In this document: piece after piece, positions 39,424 through 48,751 of the stretch | How the letters are laid out: every line of letters starts with the position of its first letter | Position numbering within the stretch: the stretch's first letter is position 1 | From: Janthinobacterium sp. Marseille | GTDB taxonomy: Bacteria; Pseudomonadota; Gammaproteobacteria; Burkholderiales; Burkholderiaceae_D | DNA: 64,000 nt | Assembly: GCF_000013625.1 (NCBI RefSeq) | Contig: NC_009659.1 | Span: 2,232,001-2,296,000, forward strand | Direction: 5' to 3' | Notes under the pieces: generated by a model | Told to the model about the DNA's origin: nothing | Databases searched by the model: none | The model's input: the letters and a program-made list of their open reading frames with translations, nothing else | Translations under genes and position numbers: made by a program

Positions 39424-40578
39424 TCAATAAGCGTGTCCGGTTTCTTCACGTATCTCTTTTTCATCCACCTTGCCCCACAACACGTGATACACCCAGGTCG
39501 TGTACGCCACGATCAGCGGGATAAAGATCGCTGTCACGACCAGCATGATGAACAGCGTCAGGTGGCTGGACGATGAATCCCATACCGTCAGGCTGGCGCG
39601 CGGATCGATGGACGAAGGAAGGATGAACGGAAACATCGAAGCGCCCACGCTGAGGATGATGCCGCTGATACTCAGGCTGCTACACAGCAAGGCAAAGACT
39701 TCACGACGGAAACGCAGGCCGATAAAGGCACCCAGTGCGCCGATAAAACCTGCAGCTGGCGCTGCCATCGTCCACGGATGCGCCGCATAGTTGGCGAACC
39801 ATGCACCGGCATGACCTTCCACGGTTTTCAGCAATGGATTCGATGGTCCGAACCGATCAATTTCGCTACTGATGCGATAGCCATCAATGTACTTCCAAAG
39901 CAGCAAACCGGCGACTGCATAGAACAGGATGGTAGCAATCGCTGCCACGCTGCCATAGTTACGGGCACGTCCTGCCACCGCGCCATCTGTCTTCAACTGT
40001 AACCATGCACTGCCATGCATCACCAGCATCGCTATCGAGACCAGTCCGCACAACACGGCAAACGGATTCAGCAAGCCAAAGAAACTGCCATCGTAAAAAA
40101 TATGCATGGTGGGTTCGAGCCGGAACGGTACACCCTGCAACACATTGCCGAGCGCCACGCCAAAGATCAATGTCGGTACAAAGCCACTGAAGAACAAGAC
40201 CCAATCCCAGCGTGCACGCCAGGCCGGATCTTCGCGCTTGCTGCGGAACTTGAAAGCTACCGGCCGCAAGATCAAACCGGTCAGGATCGCAAACATCGCC
40301 AGATAAAAACCGGAAAAAGCGACCGCATATAGCTGTGGCCACGCTGCGAAAATCGCACCGCCACCCAGGATCAGCCAGACTTGATTGCCTTCCCATACCG
40401 GTCCCACGCTATTGATGACGACGCGTCGTTCCAGGTCAGTGCGACCAACGAATAGCAGCAAGATGCCGCTACCGAGATCAAAGCCGTCAGTCACTGCAAA
40501 CCCTACCAGCAACACCCCGATCAGGGCCCACCAGATCAAACGCAGGACGTCATAGTCGATAAGTGTATGCAAAATCAT
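39424..40578 (-). CDS. cydB: cytochrome bd ubiquinol oxidase subunit II CydB
   Basis: A 384-residue inner-membrane subunit with about eight or nine helices. The N-terminus LIWWALIGVLLVGFAVTDGFDLG and the segment WEGNQVWLILGGGAIFAAWP are diagnostic. It pairs with CydA to form the high-affinity terminal oxidase, which reduces oxygen without proton pumping. The start overlaps the cydA stop (ATGA). Confidence 0.95.
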   Translation of the reverse strand: MILHTLIDYDVLRLIWWALIGVLLVGFAVTDGFDLGSGILLLFVGRTDLERRVVINSVGPVWEGNQVWLILGGGAIFAAWPQLYAVAFSGFYLAMFAILTGLILRPVAFKFRSKREDPAWRARWDWVLFFSGFVPTLIFGVALGNVLQGVPFRLEPTMHIFYDGSFFGLLNPFAVLCGLVSIAMLVMHGSAWLQLKTDGAVAGRARNYGSVAAIATILFYAVAGLLLWKYIDGYRISSEIDRFGPSNPLLKTVEGHAGAWFANYAAHPWTMAAPAAGFIGALGAFIGLRFRREVFALLCSSLSISGIILSVGASMFPFILPSSIDPRASLTVWDSSSSHLTLFIMLVVTAIFIPLIVAYTTWVYHVLWGKVDEKEIREETGHAY

Positions 40579-42182
40579 AGTGGCTCCACGACGGAAGTTG
40601 GTGCGGATGGTGGATTGGCGCGGGCAACAACATTAACGCCCTCATTCGGTACATGCTCATCCACAGGGCCCTTGCGTATTATCTTGAACAGCAGCTTCAG
40701 CTCGATGATCAGCAGCACGGTGTAGATTGCAACAAAGCCGGCGAGCGTGATCAGCAAGGTGGTGATACCAAGGTTGGATACCGCAACGGCAGTCGGCAAT
40801 ACCCCTTCGATCACCCACGGTTGCCGGCCGAACTCCGCCACCAGCCAGCCTGCTTCAATCGCGATCCACGGTAATGGTATCGACCATACGGCGACCTTCA
40901 GCAGCCAGCGATATCGATCAAGTTGACGACGTGCCGACAACACGAAGAAAGTAGCCGTCAACGCGATCATGAACATGCCGATCGCCACCATGATGCGGAA
41001 GCTCCAGAACAGCGGCCACACATGTGGCACCGTATCCCAGGCCGCCTTCTCGATCTGTTCCGGCGTCGCCTTCAATGGATCGTCCACATAACGGCGCAGT
41101 AGCAAGGCATAACCTAGATCGCCGCCGTTATCTTCAAACTGCGCACGCAATTCATGCGAGATATTTTTCGTACCTCCTTGTGCGCGTATCTGCTGCAAGG
41201 CATCGTAGGCTTTCAGACCGTTACCGATACGAGCTTCAGCGCGTTCGACCAATTCAATGATGCCCGGGATAGTGGTATCCAGCGAACGTGTGCCGATCAG
41301 GCCCATGATGAACGGAATATGAATGGCGTAATGATTTTCACGTGCCTCCTGATCCGGAAAGCCGATCAGGGTGAAAGAGGCCGGTGCATCCTGTGTCTCC
41401 CACATGCCTTCGATCGCCGCCAGTTTCATCTTTTGATGTTCGGTCGACAGATAACCGCTCTCATCGCCCAGCACCACTACCGACAGCGATGCGGCCAGGC
41501 CGAAGGAAGCTGCGACCGTCATCGAACGCTTGGCGATATCGAGATGACGTCCTTTCAATACATACCAGGCCGAGATACCCAGCACAAAAATCGAAGCCGC
41601 GACATAACCGGCTGACACGGTATGCACGAACTTGGCCTGTGCCACCGGATTGGTCAGCACCGCGAAGAAGTCGCTGACTTCCATACGCATGGTGTCCGGA
41701 TTAAAGACTGCACCAACCGGATTTTGCATCCAGCCGTTCGCAATCAGAATCCACAATGCCGAGAAATTGGAACCGATGGCAACGGCCCAGGTGGTGATCA
41801 AATGCCCGACCTTGGACAGCTTGTCCCAGCCAAAGAAGAACAAGCCCACGAAAGTGGCTTCCATGAAGAAGGCCATCAAACCTTCAATCGCCAGTGGCGC
41901 ACCGAAGATGTCGCCGACGTAGTGGCTGTAGTAACTCCAGTTCATACCGAACTGGAATTCCATCACGATACCGGTGGCAACACCCATCGCAAAATTGATG
42001 CCGAACAGCGTGCCCCAGAACTTGGTCATGTCGCGCCAGATGACGCGGCCGGTCATGACATAGACCGTTTCCATGATTGCCAGCAGGATGGAAAGCCCCA
42101 GCGTGAGGGGTACAAAGAGAAAGTGATACAGCGCCGTAGCGGCGAACTGTAACCGTGATAAAGAAACAATATCGAGTTCCAT
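40575..42182 (-). CDS. cydA: cytochrome bd ubiquinol oxidase subunit I CydA
   Basis: A 535-residue subunit that carries haems b558, b595 and d. RLQFAATALYHFLFVPLTLG includes the axial His20. KMKLAAIEGMWET starts the quinol-binding loop, which at about 130 residues is of the long bd-I type. GRQPWVIEGVLPT is also present. It works under low oxygen and resists nitric oxide and sulfide. It lies 55 bp after cydC. Confidence 0.96.
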   Translation of the reverse strand: MELDIVSLSRLQFAATALYHFLFVPLTLGLSILLAIMETVYVMTGRVIWRDMTKFWGTLFGINFAMGVATGIVMEFQFGMNWSYYSHYVGDIFGAPLAIEGLMAFFMEATFVGLFFFGWDKLSKVGHLITTWAVAIGSNFSALWILIANGWMQNPVGAVFNPDTMRMEVSDFFAVLTNPVAQAKFVHTVSAGYVAASIFVLGISAWYVLKGRHLDIAKRSMTVAASFGLAASLSVVVLGDESGYLSTEHQKMKLAAIEGMWETQDAPASFTLIGFPDQEARENHYAIHIPFIMGLIGTRSLDTTIPGIIELVERAEARIGNGLKAYDALQQIRAQGGTKNISHELRAQFEDNGGDLGYALLLRRYVDDPLKATPEQIEKAAWDTVPHVWPLFWSFRIMVAIGMFMIALTATFFVLSARRQLDRYRWLLKVAVWSIPLPWIAIEAGWLVAEFGRQPWVIEGVLPTAVAVSNLGITTLLITLAGFVAIYTVLLIIELKLLFKIIRKGPVDEHVPNEGVNVVARANPPSAPTSVVEPL

Positions 42183-42237
42183 GTAGCTCCCTTTAATGAC
42201 TTGAATTCTTCGTCGTATTCAACTGTCTGAACGGCGT

Positions 42238-43938
42238 TTAATCCGGCCGCAAACTGCTCAACACACCCTCAAAATCTGCATCGCTACGCTTCACTTCAGC
42301 AACAATACGCCCATGTTGCATACAAACCAAGCGGTCTGCCAGCTCGGCTTCGCGCCGCACATGGGTTGCCAGAAGGAAAGCGCGCCCTGCGGCTTGCGTA
42401 GCCAGACCTTGTAAAACATCGCGTGCCGTGGCCGGATCCAGGCCTTCGGTCGGCTCATCCAGTAACCACAACGGCACCTCCCTGAGTAATAGGCGCGCCA
42501 GCGCCAGGCGACGCAATTGCCCGCCGGATAAACCGAGGCCGCCTTCGCCCAGTCGGGTATCCAGGCCATTTGGCATATTTGCAACATCGTCGGCCAAACC
42601 GGCGCTTTGCAGCACTTCCCACAGGCGCGCATCGTCGGCGTCCGCAGCCGCCACCCGCAAGTTGTCACGCACGCTGTCCTGGAACAACTCGGTGCGCTGG
42701 GTCAGCAAGCTATGTGCAGCCACCCGGACGCTGCCGGAACGCGCCGCCAGCTCACCGGCAAGCAGCGCCATCAGGGTGGACTTGCCCGCGCCGCTGGCAC
42801 CGATCAGGGCCACGCGTTCATTGGCAGACAATGCCAGCGAAATGTTGTGCAGGATATTGCCCATTGGGGCATCGGCAGCAGCCGGATGCGCATTGACATA
42901 TGTCAACTGAAGCACCAGCCCGGACGGAGCTTGCTGCACCGTTGCGGCCGGCTCGTCCGTTGCCTGAATACGCGGGCCTAAGCGGCGTGCAGCCAGTACG
43001 GTGCGTCCCAATTCAATCGCACCACGACGCAAAGCCGCAAAAGGCTCGCTCGCGGTCAGTACCAGCAGCAAGGCCAGTGCCGCCAACGGCGCATTCAGCA
43101 CACCGTTACCAACCAGTGCCCCGACTGCCAGCAAGGTGCCACTCAAGGTCAAAGTACCGACCATGCCGTAAGCCATGCCGGCCCTGGCTTCCAGGCGGTT
43201 CAAGGCATCATCGGCGCGTGACAGATGCTGATCGGCCACCGCCAGAGCCATCTTTTGCTGTTCCAGCTGGCCGGCCATAATCAATTCCGTCTGGCCCGCT
43301 ACCAGATCGATGCTGCGCGCACGCAAGGCTTCCATCGCATAGCTGCGCCGACGTGCATCAGCTTTCGCGCGCTGCGCCACCATCAATGCAATCAGCAAGC
43401 CGCTGATGAGCAACCACAATGCAATCGCCAGGCCCAGCCACCACTGCAGCAAACCCAGCGTTACGCCCACTGCCAACGCAGCACACAATGCAGCACCCAG
43501 CGGTACCAAAACCCGCAGGTATAAGGAATCCAGCGCGTCGATATCGCCGGTCAGCCGAAACAATAATTGCGCCGGCCGTGCCAGCAAACGACGCGCTGCT
43601 TCCGGCTGCGCCCAGCCGCGGAACAGGCGAACGCGCAGGCTCGCCAAGACTTCCAGCGTCGCATCATGTGTCACCAGGCGCTCGCCATAACGCGCCCCGG
43701 TGCGGCCAAGTGCCAATAAACGTATGCCGGCGGACGGCATAAATACATCGAAGGTAAATGCCAAGGTTGTGTTCAGGCCGGCGATCGCAGTCGCGGTAAT
43801 GAACCAGCCCGACAAGCCAAGCAAGGCCATGCCGGACAACATCGTGATCGCAGCCAGCAATGCACCCAACAGCAATTTATTGCGGCAGGCGTCCGCAAAC
43901 AAATTCAATACGGGAGCAAGATCGCGCCAGAGCTTCAT
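42238..43938 (-). CDS. cydC: thiol reductant ABC exporter subunit CydC
   Basis: A 566-residue half-transporter. About six helices are followed by an ATPase domain with Walker A GASGAGKST, signature LSGGQLRRLALARLLL and Walker B LWLLDEPTEGLD. With CydD it exports glutathione or cysteine to the periplasm and is needed for cytochrome bd assembly. The start overlaps the cydD stop by four bases. Confidence 0.94.
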   Translation of the reverse strand: MKLWRDLAPVLNLFADACRNKLLLGALLAAITMLSGMALLGLSGWFITATAIAGLNTTLAFTFDVFMPSAGIRLLALGRTGARYGERLVTHDATLEVLASLRVRLFRGWAQPEAARRLLARPAQLLFRLTGDIDALDSLYLRVLVPLGAALCAALAVGVTLGLLQWWLGLAIALWLLISGLLIALMVAQRAKADARRRSYAMEALRARSIDLVAGQTELIMAGQLEQQKMALAVADQHLSRADDALNRLEARAGMAYGMVGTLTLSGTLLAVGALVGNGVLNAPLAALALLLVLTASEPFAALRRGAIELGRTVLAARRLGPRIQATDEPAATVQQAPSGLVLQLTYVNAHPAAADAPMGNILHNISLALSANERVALIGASGAGKSTLMALLAGELAARSGSVRVAAHSLLTQRTELFQDSVRDNLRVAAADADDARLWEVLQSAGLADDVANMPNGLDTRLGEGGLGLSGGQLRRLALARLLLREVPLWLLDEPTEGLDPATARDVLQGLATQAAGRAFLLATHVRREAELADRLVCMQHGRIVAEVKRSDADFEGVLSSLRPD

Positions 43939-45614
43939 GCCTGCCCTCCGCTCGGCAATACAATCACCCGGTCCATACGTGCTGCCAGCACCGGATCATG
44001 GGTGGCGATAATCATGGTCTTGCCTTGTGCCAGTTGCAACAAGGCCTGCGTTACTTGTTGCGCAGTCAATTGATCGAGATGCGCGGTCGGTTCATCCACC
44101 AGCAAGAGATCAGCATGCGGGTCAGCGGCGGCGCGCGCGAGTGCCAGGCGTACTGCTTCACCTCCGGACAAACCGCCACCGCCTTCGGCCAGGGCAACGC
44201 TGGGACGTGCTTGCGCCACGCGGTCCAGTTCCGCAAAACTTAAAGCGGCCGCGACTTCAGCAGCGCCGACTCCGGCACGACGCATGGCCACGTTCGCATG
44301 TACGGAACCGGCAAAGATATGCGGCTTCTGCCCTATCCATGCCATACGTTGGCGCAAGGTTTGCACGCTATGCGCAGACAGGCGGATGCCACCGATCGTG
44401 ACAATCCCTTGCGGCAGCGGCAACAGGCCGGCAAGCAGTGACAGCAAACTGGATTTACCACCGCCACTGGCAGCCATGATGGCGACGTGTTCACCAGGCG
44501 CGATATGCAAATCAAAATGTTCAAATACATTGGCCTTACTACCGGGATAAGCAAAGGACAGCTGTTCGATTAGCACCGCAGGTGCGCCCGGCAGTGGCGC
44601 TTCAGCCATGCGATCCTGATCCTGGTTTGCATCCGGCAACAGCAAACCGCCCGAACTCAATCGATCAAGTGCGGCCAATGCGGCATCTCCTGCCGCCTTA
44701 TCGTGCCAGACTGCGGACAGCTCGCGCAAAGGCTCAAAAAAAGCAGGTGACAGCAAAAGGATGAATAAACCCTGCCCGAGCGTCAGGCGCGTCCCCCACG
44801 CGCCAAATTCGATTTGTCCCAATAAATGGAAACCGATATACACCGCCATCATCGCCACCCCCAAAGCGGCAAACAATTCGAGTACTGCCGAAGACAGGAA
44901 AGCGATACGCAATACCGCCATCGTGCGTTGTCGCAAGGATTGCGCCGACTCATGCAGGCGCTGTGCAGTCGCTTCCACCGCACCCAGCGTACGCAAGGTG
45001 GCAAGTCCGCGCAGCCGGTCCAGCAGGAAGGCATTCATGCCGCCCATCTCCACCATTTGCGCTTCACTCGCGGCTTTTGCACGCCAGCCGACCAGCGCCA
45101 TGAAAACCGGGATCAGCGGCGCTGCCACCAGCAGGATCAATGCCGCCACCCAGGACAAGGGCGCGACCACGATGAGGATGGCAAGCGGTACGAAGGTGGT
45201 ACGCAAGCGCGCAGGACGATAGCGGGTGAGATAAGGAACGATGGCTTCCGCCTGCTCTGCCATCACGCTGGCGGCAAGGCCGGAGGCAGGTCGTGTGACA
45301 TCCAGCGGCGAGCGCGCCGCCAATGATGCAGCCACCTGCTCACGCAAGCGGGATAGTTCAGTGCGCGCACTCTTGAATACGCGCCGCACACCGGCCGCAT
45401 CGCATACGGCACGCAGTACACCAAGGATAAAAATCAGGGAAGCGGGAAGATAAACTGCAGGCAAGCCACCACCGTCAGCCAGACGCTGCAATGCATAGGC
45501 CAGCAAACCGGCTTGTGGTAACCACAGCAAGGATGCAAAGACTTGCAGCAAACTCCCGACCTCGAATCCTGTACCGGATCGCAATCGCTGGAAAGCGGCT
45601 GGTTTGGTATGCAT
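43935..45614 (-). CDS. cydD: thiol reductant ABC exporter subunit CydD
   Basis: A 559-residue half-transporter partner of CydC. The ATPase domain has Walker A MAASGGGKSS, signature LSGGEAVRLALARA and Walker B LLLVDEPTAHLD. The first Walker A glycines are less standard than in CydC. I prefer the ATG at 45614 because AAGG lies five bases before it; the ATG at 45626 would sit on the first base of an inverted-repeat element. It leads the cydDCABX operon. Confidence 0.92.
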   Translation of the reverse strand: MHTKPAAFQRLRSGTGFEVGSLLQVFASLLWLPQAGLLAYALQRLADGGGLPAVYLPASLIFILGVLRAVCDAAGVRRVFKSARTELSRLREQVAASLAARSPLDVTRPASGLAASVMAEQAEAIVPYLTRYRPARLRTTFVPLAILIVVAPLSWVAALILLVAAPLIPVFMALVGWRAKAASEAQMVEMGGMNAFLLDRLRGLATLRTLGAVEATAQRLHESAQSLRQRTMAVLRIAFLSSAVLELFAALGVAMMAVYIGFHLLGQIEFGAWGTRLTLGQGLFILLLSPAFFEPLRELSAVWHDKAAGDAALAALDRLSSGGLLLPDANQDQDRMAEAPLPGAPAVLIEQLSFAYPGSKANVFEHFDLHIAPGEHVAIMAASGGGKSSLLSLLAGLLPLPQGIVTIGGIRLSAHSVQTLRQRMAWIGQKPHIFAGSVHANVAMRRAGVGAAEVAAALSFAELDRVAQARPSVALAEGGGGLSGGEAVRLALARAAADPHADLLLVDEPTAHLDQLTAQQVTQALLQLAQGKTMIIATHDPVLAARMDRVIVLPSGGQA

Positions 45615-45625
45615 AGTGCCTTGCA

Positions 45626-45673
45626 TTAGAACTCATTTCACAAATATTCGCGAGCGTGAACGCGACTATTTGG
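45626..45673. repeat. decayed copy of the 62-bp inverted-repeat element, upstream of cydD
   Basis: The left arm (45626-45652) matches 25 of 27 positions of the complete element at 48186. It is followed by an 8-nt loop (AGCGTGAA) resembling the reverse complement of the other loop. The right arm survives only as CGCGACTATTTG, after which identity is lost. It lies 12 bp upstream of the cydD ATG, so it must be in the 5' leader or promoter of the cyd operon. Confidence 0.75.
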
Positions 45674-45945
45674 CTGGTAGTGCATATTCATTACATCGTA
45701 TTCGATGGCTTGGATCACAGCATACGCCCCGCCCGCCTGCATAGACAGGATCAGATGGAGGTGTATTGGCCGTATCAGTTTTGCGCCGTATACAAGCGTC
45801 GACCGTGAGCCGCCGCCTGCCTTGCAACATGACAGGCATTATCGCGCTGTGTCGGTCCGGCCTTTTTGCGCCACATCAAATTTATGCGTCTTAACGCACT
45901 GATGTATGCTGAGCGTATGGCACAGCTCGCGTGGGAGATTCAGAC
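45674..45945. other. intergenic region upstream of the small orphan gene
   Basis: With the repeat remnant this makes a 320-bp gap between divergent cydD and the small gene at 45946. I see no open frame with coding character and no clear operator. The cyd promoter is expected here. Confidence 0.4.
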
Positions 45946-46260
45946 ATGAAGGTAGAGACATCGCATCACATCGATGCCAGCGAACCGGATGCGCACGGCA
46001 TGCATGACTGGCACTACGAATACGATATGTTCCTGTTTACGGATGACAACCTGCGGCTGGCTGCACGGAGTTATTCGGACACATCGCATGAAGCACACTT
46101 TATCGGCCTCGAAAGGAAACACAAGCAGCTCAACATAGCGGAAGAATTCGGCCAGCCGCTCATGTTGTTTGCGATTGCGTATTTGCGCAGCGTCGGTAAA
46201 ACCGAACTCAATTACCTTGGCCCGGATGGTTACCAGCCGATCCCAAGCAGCAAAAAATAA
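45946..46260 (+). CDS. small protein of unknown function
   Basis: A 104-residue soluble protein that I do not recognise. It is rich in His, Asp and Glu near the start (SHHIDASEPDAHGMHDWHYEYDM), with a mixed alpha/beta middle (LFTDDNLRLAARSY) and a C-terminus LNYLGPDGYQPIP. The ATG at 45946 has GGGAG eight bases before it; a GTG at 45931 is less likely. No signal peptide or membrane helix is visible. It is on the opposite strand to cydD, so their promoters share a gap. A terminator lies just after it. Confidence 0.6.
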   Translation: MKVETSHHIDASEPDAHGMHDWHYEYDMFLFTDDNLRLAARSYSDTSHEAHFIGLERKHKQLNIAEEFGQPLMLFAIAYLRSVGKTELNYLGPDGYQPIPSSKK

Positions 46261-46263
46261 AAA

Positions 46264-46291
46264 AGCATCGCTGCCGCAAGGAAGCGATGCT
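46264..46291 (-). terminator. rho-independent terminator of the SDR gene
   Basis: AGCATCGCT and AGCGATGCT form a perfect 9-bp stem with a 10-nt loop. On the minus strand it is followed by TTTTTTATTTTTT. It serves the dehydrogenase gene ending at 46355 and abuts the stop of the small plus-strand gene. Confidence 0.85.
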
Positions 46292-46354
46292 GCCCGTTTA
46301 AAGCCGGATGCAGACAGTAAACAACTCTGCCACGCTGATCCGGCTGTTACAACT

Positions 46355-47095
46355 TCAGGCCAGGCCACCATTGGCACGTAATACCTGGCCGTTAATCCAG
46401 CCGCCATCGCGTCCCACCAGGAACGATACCGCTGCAGCAATATCATCCGGCTGTCCCAGCCTTTGCAGCGGCGGCATATTCGCCAGTTGCTGTATCTGCG
46501 CTTCGGTTTTGCCATTGAAGAACAGATCAGTCGCAACCGGTCCCGGTGCCACGGCATTGACCGTGATATTACGGCCGCGCATTTCCTTCGCAAAGATGGG
46601 AGTCAACACTTCCACCGCTGCCTTGCTGCCGGTATATACCGAATAGTTGGGCAGGCTCATTGCCACTGTCGTGCTGGAAAAATTAACCACGCGCCCACCA
46701 TCATTCAGACGCGTCGCCGCTTCACGCAAGGTATTGAAAGTGCCGCGCACATTAATACTGAATGTTCTCTCAAATAATTCATCACTGGTTTCCGCCAGTG
46801 ATGCCATCTGCAAAATTCCCGCGTTATTGATCAGCACATCCACCTTGCCCAATTTCTGTTCGGTTTCATCAAACAGGCGACGCACATCCGCCGAATTGGC
46901 AACGTCAGCTTTTACGGCAATCGCCTCATGCTGTGCCGCCTGTAATTTGGCGACGAGGGCATCCGCCTCCGTTGCGCTACTGGCGTAATTGATGACAACT
47001 GCAAATCCATCCTGCGCCAGGCGTTCGGCAATCGCTGCACCTATGCCACGCGATGCACCGGTAATGATGGCTACTTTCTTCGTTTGCTTGCTCAT
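46355..47095 (-). CDS. SDR family oxidoreductase (FabG-like)
   Basis: A 246-residue classical short-chain dehydrogenase. TGASRGIGAAIAERL binds the nucleotide, NNAG is present, and YTGSKAAVEV holds the catalytic Tyr and Lys. Asn-Tyr after the second strand (INYASSATEAD) suggests NADP. VAPGPVATDLFF and the GGWINGQVLRANGG tail match quinone or acyl-carrier-type reductases. It is divergent from a LysR gene, which probably regulates it. Confidence 0.9.
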   Translation of the reverse strand: MSKQTKKVAIITGASRGIGAAIAERLAQDGFAVVINYASSATEADALVAKLQAAQHEAIAVKADVANSADVRRLFDETEQKLGKVDVLINNAGILQMASLAETSDELFERTFSINVRGTFNTLREAATRLNDGGRVVNFSSTTVAMSLPNYSVYTGSKAAVEVLTPIFAKEMRGRNITVNAVAPGPVATDLFFNGKTEAQIQQLANMPPLQRLGQPDDIAAAVSFLVGRDGGWINGQVLRANGGLA

Positions 47096-47209
47096 GGTTT
47101 CTTCCTCAATGAATTGGTGTGAAGAGAGTGTGCAACAAACAAAACAAAAGATAATCAGGGTAAAATCGACATCATTATTCGATATTTACCAACAATATGA
47201 GGTAAAGCC

Positions 47210-48106
47210 GTGGATAGATTCCAGGAAATGGAGATTTTCGTACGCATCATGGAGCGGCGCAGCTTCACCAAGGCGGCCGAAGACCTGCAACTGCCGCGCG
47301 CCACTGTGACCAATGCGATGGCGCGGCTGGAAGAGCGCCTGGGTTCGCGCCTGCTCAACCGTACCACGCGACTGGTTACGCCTACGCTGGATGGCGATGC
47401 GTATTACACGCGCTGCGTACGCCTGCTGACCGATATCGAAGAAGCCGACGGTGCATTCCGCAATACCGCACCAAAAGGGTTGCTGCGCGTCGGCGTACAA
47501 GGCACGGTGGCCGCCCACTTCCTGGTGCCGACCCTGCCCGCTTTCTTTGCACGCTATCCGGGCATGGAACTGCATATGGATGAAAGCGACCGCCTGGTCG
47601 ATCTGGTGCGTGAGGGTATCGATTGCGTATTGCGCGGTGGCACACCGCAGGATTCATCACTGATTGCGCGCCGGATCGCGATGCTGGAACAGGTGAGTTG
47701 CGCCAGCCCGGCCTATCTGGCCCGATACGGCCAACCGCGCAACATAGAGGATCTGACCAAGCATAAAGCGGTTAACTATATCTCCAGCGCCAGTGGCAAA
47801 CCCTTCCCCCTGGAATTCATGGTGAATGGACGCATGCAATCCATCGTGCTGCCTACCGCCATCTCGGTTACCGGCACCAAGGTATACACCGGCTGCGCCC
47901 TTGCCGGCCTCGGTATCGTGCAAATGCCGCGTTATCACATCGAGCAGGAATTGCAGGATGGCCGCCTGCAACAGATCCTGCCTGATACGCCACCGCCCGG
48001 CATGCCACTCTCCGTGCTCTATCCGCAAAACCGCCAGCTATCGGCACGGATACGCGTATTCAGCGAATGGTTGCAGGACATATTTAAAGCCGCGAATCAG
48101 GCATAA
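47210..48106 (+). CDS. LysR family transcriptional regulator
   Basis: A 298-residue LysR regulator. The N-terminal winged helix (about residues 1-60) contains RRSFTKAAEDLQLPRATVTNAMARLEERLGSRLL. The effector-binding domain begins with KGLLRVGVQGTVAAHFLVP. The recognition helix style resembles the group that controls nearby dehydrogenases. It is divergent from the SDR gene with a 114-bp gap, the classical arrangement. The effector is unknown. Confidence 0.92.
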   Translation: MDRFQEMEIFVRIMERRSFTKAAEDLQLPRATVTNAMARLEERLGSRLLNRTTRLVTPTLDGDAYYTRCVRLLTDIEEADGAFRNTAPKGLLRVGVQGTVAAHFLVPTLPAFFARYPGMELHMDESDRLVDLVREGIDCVLRGGTPQDSSLIARRIAMLEQVSCASPAYLARYGQPRNIEDLTKHKAVNYISSASGKPFPLEFMVNGRMQSIVLPTAISVTGTKVYTGCALAGLGIVQMPRYHIEQELQDGRLQQILPDTPPPGMPLSVLYPQNRQLSARIRVFSEWLQDIFKAANQA

Positions 48107-48185
48107 AAATTTGCGCCAGATCAATTCCGATTGTTTCCGTCTGAGCGTTAATAGAGTCAGCGGTCTATCATATAAATACGGCTCA

Positions 48186-48247
48186 TTAGAACTCATTTCA
48201 TAAATATCCGCGTTCGCACTCGCGGATATTTATGAAATGAGTTCTAA
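48186..48247. repeat. perfect 27-bp inverted-repeat element (62 bp), MITE-like
   Basis: Two perfect 27-bp arms (starting TTAGAACTCATTTCATAAAT) surround an 8-nt loop, TTCGCACT. Each end has TA next to GAACTC/GAGTTC, which could be a TA target duplication around 25-bp terminal repeats. It encodes nothing and would fold into one long hairpin. It ends 23 bp before the haemoglobin GTG. A decayed copy lies upstream of cydD. Candidates are a miniature inverted-repeat transposable element or a shared regulatory hairpin. Confidence 0.85.
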
Positions 48248-48270
48248 CCACCACTACCCTGGAGAATAAA

Positions 48271-48675
48271 GTGCCTGCAGAAGATCTATGCACTGACGAC
48301 GAAGTCGCAACACTGGTACACGCCTTTTACGCCAAGGTAAGGCAGGATGAAGTACTCGGTCCCATCTTCAACAGCCTGGTCGACGATTGGGATCACCATC
48401 TCGGCAAGCTGGTGGATTTTTGGTCGTCTATCCTGCGCGGCACCGGTCGCTATAGCGGTACACCGATGCAAAAGCACATCGCCTTGCCACATCTGGATGA
48501 GGCGCTTTTCCAGCGTTGGCTGGCCCTATTCCTGGAAACCACGAAAGAACAGCCGAATCAGGCGATGGGTGAACGCGCTTATACATCAGCGCAGCGGATC
48601 GCCCAGAGTCTCTGGTATAGCTACCAAATGTCGCGCAGCCCGAACAGTATTCCGGCCGACCTGACGTTCAACTAA
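48271..48675 (+). CDS. group III truncated haemoglobin
   Basis: A 134-residue globin. The pattern FYAKVRQDEVLGPIF, then HHLGKLVDFWSSIL, then MQKHIALP with proximal His69 and FQRWLALF with the G-helix tryptophan, matches group III truncated haemoglobins such as Campylobacter Ctb. Those handle oxygen or nitric oxide at low oxygen. It starts at a GTG with GGAG eight bases upstream. The perfect inverted-repeat element lies 23 bp before it. Cytochrome bd and azurin genes are near, fitting a microaerobic or NO-stress setting. Confidence 0.9.
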   Translation: MPAEDLCTDDEVATLVHAFYAKVRQDEVLGPIFNSLVDDWDHHLGKLVDFWSSILRGTGRYSGTPMQKHIALPHLDEALFQRWLALFLETTKEQPNQAMGERAYTSAQRIAQSLWYSYQMSRSPNSIPADLTFN

Positions 48676-48708
48676 GCATACGCACTGATGAAATGAACAG
48701 ATGAGAGA

Positions 48709-48737
48709 TCGCCGGCAAATCCGATATTTGCCAGCGA
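48709..48737. terminator. hairpin between convergent haemoglobin and azurin genes
   Basis: TCGC-C-GGCAAAT pairs with ATTTGCC-A-GCGA around a 5-nt loop: 11 bp with one mismatch. There is no T-run, but its place between two convergent stops suggests a bidirectional terminator. Confidence 0.5.
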
Positions 48738-48751
48738 CCTGAAGCAATAAC

